Below the pieces are notes generated by a model. It had not been told where the DNA came from, searched no databases, and worked only from the letters and a program-made list of their open reading frames with translations. The position numbers and the translations under genes were made by a program. A DNA stretch of 64,000 nucleotides, taken from positions 620,001 through 684,000 of the forward strand of contig OZ240685.1 in NCBI GenBank assembly GCA_965199135.1, written 5' to 3'. Positions 1-7,817 of this stretch are shown here, piece after piece (within the stretch, counting starts at the first letter, position 1; each line of letters begins with the position of its first letter). The stretch is from EB88 sp965199135. Its GTDB lineage: Bacteria > Acidobacteriota > Terriglobia > Terriglobales > Acidobacteriaceae.

Positions 1-7
1 CTCTTGC

Positions 8-1135
8 TTGCTCTGCATGCTCCTGCTGTTCTCCATGCCGGCGCATCAGGTGAGCGCACAAGCCGGTGACGAAGCCCAGGGGCGCTGGAGCGAGGCTCGG
101 GCCAACGCCTGGTATGCCAGACAACCCTGGCTCGTCGGCGCAGATTTTCTTCCCTCCACCGCCTCGAACCAGCTGGAAATGTGGCAGGCCGCCACCTTCG
201 ATCCCACGACGATCGACCGCGAACTTGGATTCGCCGAAGGCGTCGGCATGAACACGGTGCGCGTGTTTCTCCACGATCTGCTCTGGCAGCAGGATCCGCA
301 GGGCTTTACGGGGCGCATCGATACATTCCTCGGCCTCGCCGCAAAACACCATATCCGCCCTGTACTTGTGCTGTTCGACTCCTGTGGAGACTCCTACCCG
401 AAACTCGGCCCGCAGGACCCGCCGATCCCCGGCGTCCACAACTCCCGATGGCTGCAGTCGCCCGGCACGGTCGGCCTCACAGATCCCTCAGCCACGCCGC
501 GCCTGCAAAACTACGTGAAGGGCGTCATCGGCGCTTTCGCCAATGACCCGCGCGTGCTCGCGTGGGATCTCTGGAACGAGCCTGACAATGTGAACCCCGA
601 TTCGGTTCGCAGGGGCGATCCCAGAGAGAAGGACGATCTCATCCTCGTTCTGCTCCCAAAGGTTTACGCCTGGGCGCGCAGCGCGCATCCCACGCAGCCG
701 CTGACCAGCGGCGTATGGAAAGGAGATGGGAGCCTGCCGCTTACCCTTTCCCCGATCGCGCACGTACAGGTGGAGCAGAGCGACATCCTCAGCTTTCACA
801 ACTACAGCTGGCCTGAAAACTTCGAGCACCGCGTCGAAGACTTCGAACAGTACCATCGCCCTCTGCTCTGCACCGAGTACATGGCTCGACCCCTGGGCTC
901 CACCTTCGACACCATCCTGCCGATCGCGAAGGCGCATCACGTCGGGATGATCAACTGGGGTCTGGTTGCTGGCCGCACGCAGACCTACTACCCCTGGGAG
1001 TCAACCGAGCACCCCTACGTCCACGGCGATCCGCCCGTCTGGTTCCACGACATCTTCTATCCAACGGGCAAACCGTATCGGCCACGCGAGGCAGAGATTC
1101 TCCGCTCAGTCACCGGCAGGGGCGCTTCGCAGTAA
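8..1135 (+). CDS. Secreted GH5-like glycoside hydrolase (cellulase/mannanase-type TIM barrel)
   Basis: This is a probable exported glycosidase of about 375 residues that cleaves beta-linked polysaccharide. The conserved catalytic pattern of clan GH-A is visible: WDLWNEP places the acid/base Glu at about residue 191, and LCTEYMARP places the candidate nucleophile Glu at about residue 290. The N terminus is hydrophobic and ends in an AQA-like signal-peptidase site. The first in-window start is a TTG at base 8, but the frame is open to the window edge, so the true start and part of the signal peptide may lie outside. The gene converges on the NRAMP-like gene. Exact substrate cannot be read from sequence; related acidobacterial proteins are often labelled 1,4-beta-xylanase or cellulase. 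Confidence 0.8.
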   Translation: MLCMLLLFSMPAHQVSAQAGDEAQGRWSEARANAWYARQPWLVGADFLPSTASNQLEMWQAATFDPTTIDRELGFAEGVGMNTVRVFLHDLLWQQDPQGFTGRIDTFLGLAAKHHIRPVLVLFDSCGDSYPKLGPQDPPIPGVHNSRWLQSPGTVGLTDPSATPRLQNYVKGVIGAFANDPRVLAWDLWNEPDNVNPDSVRRGDPREKDDLILVLLPKVYAWARSAHPTQPLTSGVWKGDGSLPLTLSPIAHVQVEQSDILSFHNYSWPENFEHRVEDFEQYHRPLLCTEYMARPLGSTFDTILPIAKAHHVGMINWGLVAGRTQTYYPWESTEHPYVHGDPPVWFHDIFYPTGKPYRPREAEILRSVTGRGASQ

Positions 1136-1198
1136 GGCACGTGCATGGAGCAACCTCTCTGGCATTCGTAAGCCGAAGATAGAGTCCACCCCACATCC

Positions 1199-2476
1199 TC
1201 AGTGCCGCACAAAGCTCCACACCAGGCACCCCGATGCCGCGAAGATCGTCGCCGTGGTCGTCCACCCGAGTACATTCATCCACAGCCCGTTGACCTTGTC
1301 TCCCATCAGCGACCGGCGATTGGTGAGCACCATGATCAAGAGCATCAACGGAGGCGTCGAGAACCCCTGCACGATCCCGGCCACCACCAGCGCATGCATC
1401 GGGTTGATCCCGAGGAAGTTCAGAATCATCGCTGCCAGGGTGAACGCGGTGATCGCTCCGTAGAAGAGCTTTGCCTCTCCCGGTTTATAGTTGAGCCCGT
1501 TCCGCCAGCCGGCACTCTGGCACACGTCATAGGCCGCGCCCGTCGTCATCACCGGGATCGCGAGAAAACCCACGCCGATAATTCCCAGCGTGAACAGCAG
1601 GCCAGCCGCCTTCCCGGCGAGCGGCGCGAGTGATTGCGCCGCTTCGGTCGCTGTCGTGATCTCATGCTTGCCCGCAGCAAACAACGTCGCAGCCGTCGAC
1701 AGGATGATGAAGTACATCACCACGTTTGAGAACAGCATGCCGAAAATCACATCCCACAGGCTCGTCTTGAGTGCCTCGTCCGTGGTCCCACGCCGCGCGC
1801 GCAGCGTACGCTTGCCGGCCGCGATCTTCTCTTCCACTTCTTCGTTCGACTGCCATGTATAGAGGTAGGCCGAGAGCGACGTCCCCACGATCGCTACCAG
1901 GATCGCGAGCGAATCCCGGTCCATGTGCATCGACGGGATCAGCGTTCCCCGCGCAACCTCAGCCAGTTTCGGGTGCGCCAGAAATGCCGACACCACGTAC
2001 GCCAGGAGCGACATCGCGAGCACGCGAAACACATTGCGGATCAGCGCGTACGAGCCCCAGACCTGGAACGCCAGCGACAACAGCGTGACGCCCAGCAGGA
2101 TCACCCATTGCGGCACATGGATCAGGATCCCAAGCGCTGCCGCCATCCCGCCCAGGTCCGCCCCGGCCTCTATGATGTTGCCGAACAAGACGCCCGCAAG
2201 AATGACGAGGAGCAGCGCACGCGGCACCTCGTCGCGGAGGACGCAGAATAGTCCCTGGCCAGTCACCTGCCCGAGCTTGCCCGAGAGATACACGACCGCC
2301 ACCATCATGGGCAGCGTCACCGGCGCAGTCCACAGCGCCTTGTAGCCAAGCTGCGCGCCCGCCTGCGCGTAGGTCCCAATCGCCGAGCAGTCGTCGTCCG
2401 CGGCGCCGGTGATCAGTCCGAGCCCAAGGGACCGCAGGACGGTGTGCTGGCGTGGGGTGCCGGCTTTCGCTTCCAT
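1199..2476 (-). CDS. NRAMP-related membrane transporter with non-canonical metal site
   Basis: A 425-residue polytopic protein with about 11 membrane segments and the NRAMP fold. TM1 carries ADDDCSAIGTYAQAGAQLGY where manganese/iron NRAMPs have the DPGN metal-binding turn. The TM6 region reads GTSLSAYLYTWQSNEEVEE and lacks the Met and His of the canonical MPH motif, although the EEVEE tail typical of the NRAMP-like outgroup is present. It therefore belongs to the divergent NRAMP-like clade, whose substrate may differ (Mg2+ or no manganese selectivity); this last point is inference. It starts at an ATG 44 bases after the ATPase gene on the same strand and may be co-transcribed with it. No good Shine-Dalgarno is seen. 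Confidence 0.85.
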   Translation of the reverse strand: MEAKAGTPRQHTVLRSLGLGLITGAADDDCSAIGTYAQAGAQLGYKALWTAPVTLPMMVAVVYLSGKLGQVTGQGLFCVLRDEVPRALLLVILAGVLFGNIIEAGADLGGMAAALGILIHVPQWVILLGVTLLSLAFQVWGSYALIRNVFRVLAMSLLAYVVSAFLAHPKLAEVARGTLIPSMHMDRDSLAILVAIVGTSLSAYLYTWQSNEEVEEKIAAGKRTLRARRGTTDEALKTSLWDVIFGMLFSNVVMYFIILSTAATLFAAGKHEITTATEAAQSLAPLAGKAAGLLFTLGIIGVGFLAIPVMTTGAAYDVCQSAGWRNGLNYKPGEAKLFYGAITAFTLAAMILNFLGINPMHALVVAGIVQGFSTPPLMLLIMVLTNRRSLMGDKVNGLWMNVLGWTTTATIFAASGCLVWSFVRH

Positions 2477-2520
2477 CTCAGGGGAGACGTGAGCTGCTGA
2501 TTTGGGGTTGGTCCGGCCGC

Positions 2521-3252
2521 TTAGAGATGGGCAACTTCGGCGTGCGTCGGCACCATCGCGCCATCCCGCATCTGCAGGGTGCGATCCGCAAACGCTGCGG
2601 CTTCCGGATTATGCGTGATCATCAACACTGTCTGCCCGAAGACCTTGTTCGAGTGCCGCAGCATGGCCAGCACCGCATCGGAGTTCTTTGTGTCGAGGTT
2701 GCCGGTGGGTTCATCGGCCAAGATGATTGCCGGCTTCGTCACAAGCGCCCGAAGAATGGCCACGCGCTGCTGCTCACCACCCGAAAGCTCCGAAGGCCGG
2801 TGACCGAGCCGTCCACCAACGCCGAGCATCTCGGTAAGCTCCGCGAGACGCTTGCGATCCAGCGTCTCCCCAGGACTCGCAATCTCGTGCGCGATCTCGA
2901 TATTTCCCAGGGCCGAAAGCGTGGGAAGAAGGTTGAACTTCTGGAACACGAAGCCAATCTTGGTCTTGCGCATCCGGGTCCGCTCGGCATCCGAAAGCGC
3001 CGCGAAATCCACGCCGTCGATCCGTACATGCCCGGAGGTCGCCTGGGTCAGGCCGCCCAGGATGTAAAACAATGTGGACTTGCCGCTGCCCGAAGGGCCG
3101 ATGATCGAAACAAACTCGCCTGTTTCCACGGCAAACGAAACATCAACCAGCGCAGGAACCTGCAGTTTGCCGACCTTGTAGGTCTTGCCGAGGTGCTCGG
3201 CCTCAATGATGGGTCGGGTGGGTTGCGAAACTGCGGCGGTAGTCACCCCCAC
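2521..3252 (-). CDS. ABC transporter ATP-binding protein, LolD/MacB type
   Basis: A 243-residue ATPase of the lipoprotein-release/macrolide-export class. It has Walker A GPSGSGKST near residue 52, the Q-loop VFQKFNLLP, signature LSGGEQQRVAILRAL, Walker B IILADEPTGNLD and the switch His in ITHNPEAA. It opens at a GTG (3252), with another GTG two codons later. This ATPase type works with an FtsX/MacB-like permease, yet no permease lies next to it; the nearest is at 20904-22007. It sits between a response regulator (24 bases upstream) and the NRAMP-like gene (44 bases downstream), all on the minus strand. Confidence 0.9.
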   Translation of the reverse strand: MGVTTAAVSQPTRPIIEAEHLGKTYKVGKLQVPALVDVSFAVETGEFVSIIGPSGSGKSTLFYILGGLTQATSGHVRIDGVDFAALSDAERTRMRKTKIGFVFQKFNLLPTLSALGNIEIAHEIASPGETLDRKRLAELTEMLGVGGRLGHRPSELSGGEQQRVAILRALVTKPAIILADEPTGNLDTKNSDAVLAMLRHSNKVFGQTVLMITHNPEAAAFADRTLQMRDGAMVPTHAEVAHL

Positions 3253-3276
3253 ATTCTAGGCCACCCGGGCCGAAAT

Positions 3277-3735
3277 CTAGGCGTGGGCGCCCATCGCCCC
3301 GCCGAAAGCAGGCATCGCCGGGGCTCCCTGCGACGCAGACACGGCACGCTTCGGACCACGCTTACGCACCATCAGCATGCGGATCCGCTCCACCATTTCA
3401 GTCGGCGTCACCGCGCCCTTGGGCAGAAACGCATCGGCTGCATCGGCCCGCGCGAAATCCTTCACCGTCGAGCTCACCAGCAGCGCCGGAACCTCCGGGC
3501 TCTCGCTCTTCATGCGGCGCACCATCGTGTTTCCATCCATACCCGGCAGCAGAAGGTCGCTCAGCACCAGGTCAATGCCACCCTCCTTGAAGCGGTCCAG
3601 TGCATCGTTAGCACTCAGGGCTTCGACCACGCGGTAGCCGCGGGTTTCCAGCATGAACTTCCGTACGCTGAGTGCCTGTTCGTTGCCATCCACAAGAAGA
3701 ATCACTTTTTTCGGTCGCATCGTTTTCGTATCCAT
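3277..3735 (-). CDS. Single-domain response regulator (receiver) protein
   Basis: A short CheY-like receiver of about 152 residues. It shows KVILLVDGNEQ (first strand and acidic pocket), the phospho-acceptor Asp in LVLSDLLLPGMDG, a switch Ser in LLVSST and the conserved Lys in FLPKGAVTP. Only one acidic residue is present where two are usual (VDG instead of VDD). No output domain follows; the last 20 residues are low-complexity Ala/Gly/Met. Start was taken at ATG 3735; ATG 3720 is five codons further in and equally possible. A longer open frame upstream has no coding features. It heads a possible operon with the ATPase and NRAMP-like genes. No sensor kinase is nearby. Confidence 0.8.
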   Translation of the reverse strand: MDTKTMRPKKVILLVDGNEQALSVRKFMLETRGYRVVEALSANDALDRFKEGGIDLVLSDLLLPGMDGNTMVRRMKSESPEVPALLVSSTVKDFARADAADAFLPKGAVTPTEMVERIRMLMVRKRGPKRAVSASQGAPAMPAFGGAMGAHA

Positions 3736-4237
3736 CCACTTCGTTTGTGCTGGTTCACGGGCAGGCATGACGCCGCGCCTGCCCCCAAACCGGGTTCCAT
3801 GCGCCGTGCCAGCGGCTGCAGGGTATTTCAGGCAACAGGGGGCCGTTCGCGCCGGAGGCGTCTCCACGCGGAGACAAAGCTCCGGCGAGCGCGCCGTAGG
3901 CACGGTTTCGGCTCCGTTTGCCCGGAAAGACCGCCGGAACAAAACAGGCACGGGGAACAAAGGCCAGTGATCCCGGAATTCCGTGGAAAACGGCGGTTGT
4001 TCAGCTCAAGTTGTCGAGTAAAGGCGAAAGTTGCGCTTGGGAGCCTTGCAATTCGGCGTTTGCCGTCCCTCGTTGGCTCCCCAACGCTTGCTCAGACTAC
4101 GGAGGTCCCCCCACCGGCGCAATGGCGAACAGAAAGGGAACAGAGAAAGCGATCCACATCGCAATACAAGGAAATCTGGCCGAAAAGTGGCAGAACCCGC
4201 GCCCTGTATGGTCTCGGGGCTGTGGAAGGAATGTGCA
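3736..4237. other. Gene-free stretch upstream of the response regulator
   Basis: About 500 bases lie between the receiver gene start and the end of the PhzF-like gene. I see no coding signal. Long open frames cross it on both strands but look like GC-driven shadows. An inverted pair GGGAGCC (4039-4045) and GGCTCCC (4075-4081) could form a hairpin around a 29-base loop. The region presumably holds the promoter of the minus-strand regulator gene; no convincing -35/-10 pair was found. Confidence 0.5.
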
Positions 4238-5188
4238 TCACGAAAGGAAAAACCGTCCCTCTGCCACGGGAACGGTGCTACCTCCTACACGAACGTAACT
4301 GGAGGCGTCCCACTTTTGCCCCCTCCCCGGCTCCGAAACCGCTGCTCTGCTCTCCAGCACGAGACGTGCGCGGCAAAACAGGGTACTGGGCCGCCCCATC
4401 TCCACGCCCTGGTCAATCCGCAGCACGGTTTCTGCCGGTGCAAAGCCGTGGTGGACGAGGTAGGCCGTCGCACAACCCGCCGCCGACCCGGTTGCCGGGT
4501 CTTCCCCGTTGTAGAACTGCATCCGGGCGCGCCAGGAGTTCGACGCCGCCCCGGGCGCGACCACGTAGAAAAACCGTCCGCTTGTGCCCGCCAGGTAGGT
4601 CTCCGCGGCCCCACGAGACACCGCCAGCGCCCGGAGAGCCTCCACCGAGACAAGTGGGACCACCACGAAAGGCAGACCCGTAGAAACGGTCTGGACCGGT
4701 CGTACCGGGTCGAGCGTCTCGAGTGGCAGGCCAAGTGCTTCCGCAACAGCAGCGCGGTCATGCACCTGGCCCATCTGGGGGAGCGGCTGCTCCATCTCGC
4801 CCGAAGTGGCCTGGCCGAATGGAACCCCATCGGCCGCCGCCACGTCTGCAAAGCGCACCGGGACCGCCCCGGCCTTCAGGCGCAGCCGGATTTCCGCTGC
4901 TGCAGCAAGCGCCGGCACGATCCAACGCAGCGCCGTCGCCGTACCCAGCGTGGGGTGTCCGGCAAACGGCAGCTCTTCCTCGGTCGTGAAGATCCGCACC
5001 GGGACGCTGCCATCCGGGTGACTGTCGTCCGGGAAGCAGAACGAGGTTTCTGAGAGGTTGGTCTCGCGGGCGAGCGCCTGCATCTCGGCGCCCGACAGGC
5101 CGGCCGCGTTCCGAAACACGGCCAGCTGGTTGCCGGCGAGGGCCCGGTCGGTGAACACATCGAGCAAAAGGTAGGGATATTCGCGCAA
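4238..5188 (-). CDS. PhzF-family isomerase/epimerase-like protein
   Basis: A protein of about 316 residues of the phenazine-biosynthesis PhzF fold (diaminopimelate epimerase-like). The N-terminal block YPYLLLDVFTDRALAGNQLA, the catalytic-Glu segment LSETSF, the FAGHPTLGTA motif and the C-terminal GEDPATGSAAG motif are all present. The start was set at TTG 5188 because AGGAG lies 9 bases upstream and family members begin just before the YPYLL segment; the open frame extends 50 codons further without family similarity. PhzF homologues are widespread outside phenazine clusters, and no phenazine genes are here, so the substrate is unknown. Confidence 0.85.
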   Translation of the reverse strand: MREYPYLLLDVFTDRALAGNQLAVFRNAAGLSGAEMQALARETNLSETSFCFPDDSHPDGSVPVRIFTTEEELPFAGHPTLGTATALRWIVPALAAAAEIRLRLKAGAVPVRFADVAAADGVPFGQATSGEMEQPLPQMGQVHDRAAVAEALGLPLETLDPVRPVQTVSTGLPFVVVPLVSVEALRALAVSRGAAETYLAGTSGRFFYVVAPGAASNSWRARMQFYNGEDPATGSAAGCATAYLVHHGFAPAETVLRIDQGVEMGRPSTLFCRARLVLESRAAVSEPGRGQKWDASSYVRVGGSTVPVAEGRFFLS

Positions 5189-5509
5189 ACTGTTTCTCTC
5201 CTGGAGGGCGGAATCGGCACAAAGTCTCTGTGCTATGCTCGCTTCACCACCGGCACACATGCATCCAGCCCAGTCCAACCCGCAGCTGTCGCCGTCACTG
5301 ACGACCACGGGATCATTGGGGTTTGGATGCCGTTCCATGCGGTGTTCCTGTCTTTGTACAGGGCGGCGGCTGCGTTAGCCCTCCCGGGCTCGGTAGCCTG
5401 ACCGCGGCTTCTTCGCACCCCTCCCGATCCCCTGGGCATCTCTCTAAGCACGGCCTGTGCCGGCGAACTTTCCCGGATCCCGCAAAGGGACCGGACATCT
5501 GGAGACCGC
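5189..5509. other. Intergenic region with a bipartite inverted repeat
   Basis: The 320 bases between the divergent PhzF-like and peroxiredoxin genes hold a two-helix inverted repeat. GCATCCA (5261-5267) pairs with TGGATGC (5324-5330), and AACCC (5277-5281) pairs with GGGTT (5319-5323). The enclosed stretch contains a further small stem (GTCG/CGAC). It could be a structured leader or a protein-binding region on either strand. It does not match cobalamin, TPP, SAM-I or c-di-GMP consensus elements well enough to name. Confidence 0.4.
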
Positions 5510-6169
5510 ATGAGCATCACCGCTGAATCGCGTATTCCCCGCATCCTCGAGCAGGCCCCGGACTTCGAGGCCAAGAGCACCCACGGCGTCATCAAGCTGA
5601 GCGACTACCTCGCGCAGGGCAAGTACGTCATGCTGTTCTCGCATCCGTCGGACTTCACACCCGTCTGCACTACCGAGTTCATCGCGTTCGCCAAGCGCCA
5701 GGCCGACTGGGATCGCCTCAACGTTCAGCCGATCGGCGTCTCGATCGACTCCGTCTTTTCGCACATCGCCTGGGTTCGCGACATGGAGCAGATCGGTGGC
5801 GTGAAAATCCAGTTTCCGCTCGTCGCCGACCTCGACTTCAAGGTCTCGATCGCCTACGGCCTGGTCCATGAGGCAGTCTCCGACACCGCTGCGGTACGTG
5901 CCGTCTTCGCGATCGACCCCAAGGGCAAGATCCGCGCCATCATCTACTACCCGCCGCAGCTTGGCCGCAGCGTCGACGAGATTGTGCGCATCTTTGAAGC
6001 CATCCAGACCTCGGACAAGAACGGTGTTTCGGTCGGAGCCGACTGGCAGCCAGGCCAGCCCGTGATCGTACCCAGCCCCGCGACCGTGGCCGACGCTGAG
6101 AAACGCACCAATGGCGGCGGAGCCGGTCTGCAGGTGGAAACCTGGTACCTGTCGAAGAAGACGCTTTAA
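5510..6169 (+). CDS. 1-Cys peroxiredoxin (Prx6 subfamily)
   Basis: A 219-residue thiol peroxidase that reduces H2O2 and organic hydroperoxides in the cytoplasm. The peroxidatic Cys is C53 in SHPSDFTPVCTTEF, and the characteristic Arg-containing AAVRAVFAIDPKGKIRA segment follows. C53 is the only cysteine, so no resolving Cys exists and the enzyme must use an external thiol. Length and C-terminal extension (ETWYLSKKTL) fit the Prx6 subfamily. The ATG is preceded by GGAG at 6 bases. A rho-independent terminator follows directly. Confidence 0.93.
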   Translation: MSITAESRIPRILEQAPDFEAKSTHGVIKLSDYLAQGKYVMLFSHPSDFTPVCTTEFIAFAKRQADWDRLNVQPIGVSIDSVFSHIAWVRDMEQIGGVKIQFPLVADLDFKVSIAYGLVHEAVSDTAAVRAVFAIDPKGKIRAIIYYPPQLGRSVDEIVRIFEAIQTSDKNGVSVGADWQPGQPVIVPSPATVADAEKRTNGGGAGLQVETWYLSKKTL

Positions 6170-6184
6170 TCCTCGCCCGGCAGC

Positions 6185-6214
6185 AAAGCCGCATCCTCCC
6201 GGATGCGGCTTTTT
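6185..6214 (+). terminator. Rho-independent terminator after peroxiredoxin
   Basis: A perfect stem AGCCGCATCC / GGATGCGGCT with a TCCC-type loop is followed by a run of five T, 15 bases after the peroxiredoxin stop codon. It also lies at the end of the convergent DUF4136 gene. Confidence 0.9.
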
Positions 6215-6776
6215 ACTTTTTCGGAAACTCCTTGAAAACCTGCTTGATGTACTTCTCGAGGCGCTTGGTGTTCTTCTTCTCGGTCCTCGAGAGGTCGTCC
6301 TCGGTCACCCCGCGGAAGATCAGTTGGTGGCTGGCAGTATCGAAGATGTCGATCATCAGGTTGTTCTGGGGCAGGCTCAGTGCATTGATCGTCGCGTTGC
6401 CGTAGTACGGCTTCCAACCGGCGCCGAGTCCTTCCGGCCCCCAGTCCTGCTTGAACCCTCCGCCCTTTGCCGCGTAAAAGGCCTTCACCTGGTCCTCACC
6501 ACGCACGTCACCGAGCACAAAAACCGTCGCGCTGCCGCCGGAAGGTACGAGCTGCCAGCCTCGCTGGCGGAGTCCCTTGTCCACCGCCGCGTGCACCGCC
6601 GGCTCGTACGTGGGCGCAGCCATCTCAAGCACACCCCAGGAGTACGTGCGATGTGCGAACTGCGCCGTGTGATCGTATTCGATCGTGACACTCGGCGTCA
6701 GGAAGGGGATCGCCTCCGCAGCCGGCACAGTCAAAGCGAGAACAGCCGCAAGGGCAAAGGTGGTTCGGCGATGCAT
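6213..6776 (-). CDS. DUF4136 family exported protein
   Basis: A protein of about 187 residues with a clear signal peptide (MHRRTTFALAAVLALTVP, cleavage near AEA). The mature part matches the DUF4136 pattern: an early ITIEYDHTAQF-type strand, TYSWG at the turn, a helix ending LRQRGWQLV, a glycine/tryptophan segment around GGGFKQDWGPEG, and a final helix. The ATG at 6776 has AGGAG at 5-6 bases and was preferred to a longer frame. No lipobox Cys is seen. Function of DUF4136 is unknown; members are periplasmic or lipoprotein-like. It is a paralogue of the gene at 7203-7757 and of the remnant between them. Confidence 0.85.
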   Translation of the reverse strand: MHRRTTFALAAVLALTVPAAEAIPFLTPSVTIEYDHTAQFAHRTYSWGVLEMAAPTYEPAVHAAVDKGLRQRGWQLVPSGGSATVFVLGDVRGEDQVKAFYAAKGGGFKQDWGPEGLGAGWKPYYGNATINALSLPQNNLMIDIFDTASHQLIFRGVTEDDLSRTEKKNTKRLEKYIKQVFKEFPKK

Positions 6777-6868
6777 GGACTCTCCTGGCCCTCGGTTCGA
6801 CAGCAGGGCTTCGCGAATAGGAGGCAGGCTGCGCCGGGAAGGATGGTTCGGCACCGGGCAAGAGAGTC

Positions 6869-6889
6869 GCGGGCAGGAATCCTGCCCGC
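6869..6889. repeat. Short perfect hairpin
   Basis: GCGGGCAGG and CCTGCCCGC form a 9-bp stem around a 3-base AAT loop in the gap between two DUF4136 copies. It has no T-run on either strand. Confidence 0.6.
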
Positions 6890-6899
6890 TGCAAAGGGT

Positions 6900-7135
6900 G
6901 AAGCCCTGCGGTTCAGAGGGAACGGCTTCAACGCCCGGAGATCCTTCTCGCCCTCGTCCTTGACCCGCTGCATGAACCGCGGATTCGCGGTCTTGACGCC
7001 GCCCTGGGAATGGCTCTGGTACTGCGAAAAATCGGCGTATTGGTCATAGCCGGTACGAACAATCCGCAGCCAGGGCCGCGGATGCCGTCAGAAGGACGGC
7101 ACCGCTCCCCGAAAACGGCTCTTGCAGCGATGGTC
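6900..7135 (-). pseudogene. Decayed third DUF4136 gene
   Basis: Reading the minus strand, one frame gives a signal-peptide-like stretch (AVLLTASAALAADCS, about 7065-7110). A different frame then gives GYDQYADFSQYQS followed by GGVKTANPRFMQRVKDEGEK (about 6940-7055), which matches the start of DUF4136 domains (DYDxxADFSxYxTYxW, then a helix ending KDLxAKGW). After KDLRAL the similarity stops and nothing like the second half of the domain is found. A GGAGG sequence near 7148 would be the old ribosome site, but no good start codon remains in frame. A frameshift plus 3' loss makes this a pseudogene. Confidence 0.7.
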
Positions 7136-7202
7136 TTTCCCCGTTCCTCCGGCACGAAGAAGAAACAGCGCGCATGTGGAACGGCCGGTATGCGAGTGAC
7201 CG

Positions 7203-7757
7203 TCACTTTCCCGTGGCTGGGAAGCTTCGCAGCATCTGCTCGACCATCGGACTTGAGTCAGCGTCCTTCTTCCTGGCGCTTTCCACCGCGCTTGCCCGAA
7301 ACAGGAGTTGGTGGGTATTGCTGTCGAAAGCGTCGATCACCAGGTATCGCGCGGGTCGCCCGGGACGGGTCGAAGCAAAGCCCGCATTCCAGCCTGCGCC
7401 CCACGTGTGCCAGTCCCACCCCTCGCCCCAGTTCGCGTCTTCATGCTTGTAGAGGGCTTCCAACTCGGATTCGCCCGTCACATGCTCCCGGGCAAAAAGC
7501 GTCAGACTGCCCGCCGAGGTCATCTCGACCCACCCGCGCGCCTCCAGGTCTCGGTCGGCAGCTTCCCGGACACGCATCAGCGACAGGGGGTCCGACGAAT
7601 GCTGGTTCCCCCAGCAATAGGTGTGGAAGCTGTGAAAGTCGGCATCGCGCGTACGGCCCGCGTGCACGTTCTGCGCCTGGAGAACAGCAAAAGAGAACAG
7701 CAGGCTCGCGGTCACGAAACTGCGAGCGAGAAAAGCGCCCGGTTGCTGGGCGTTCAT
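7203..7757 (-). CDS. DUF4136 family exported protein (second intact copy)
   Basis: A 184-residue protein with an N-terminal hydrophobic export signal ending near LQAQN. It shows the DUF4136 layout: DADFHSFHTYCWG, a helix with EAADRDLEARGWVEM, a tryptophan-rich loop (NWGEGWDWHTWGAGWN), strand YLVIDAFDSNTHQLLFRA and a C-terminal helix. The tryptophan loop and the strand that follows correspond closely to GWKPYYGNATINAL..LMIDIFDTASHQLIFRG in the copy at 6213-6776. The ATG has AAGGAG 7 bases upstream. Function unknown. Confidence 0.85.
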   Translation of the reverse strand: MNAQQPGAFLARSFVTASLLFSFAVLQAQNVHAGRTRDADFHSFHTYCWGNQHSSDPLSLMRVREAADRDLEARGWVEMTSAGSLTLFAREHVTGESELEALYKHEDANWGEGWDWHTWGAGWNAGFASTRPGRPARYLVIDAFDSNTHQLLFRASAVESARKKDADSSPMVEQMLRSFPATGK

Positions 7758-7817
7758 ACAGAGACTCCTTGTCCAGCAGGTTTCCCTGTTAGAGGCGCGA
7801 CGTTGCTGAATCGTTAG

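Noticed and set aside
2452..4683. A 743-codon plus-strand open frame opposite the ATPase, receiver and PhzF-like genes
   Set aside because: It runs antisense through three clearly coding genes, has no family-like segment and is rich in Arg/Pro/His, as expected for a GC-driven shadow.
5211..5400. Possible cobalamin riboswitch (CCCGCAGCTGT and CACTG words)
   Set aside because: The conserved GGTGCC and GGGAA boxes are missing and spacing is wrong; only a generic inverted repeat remains.
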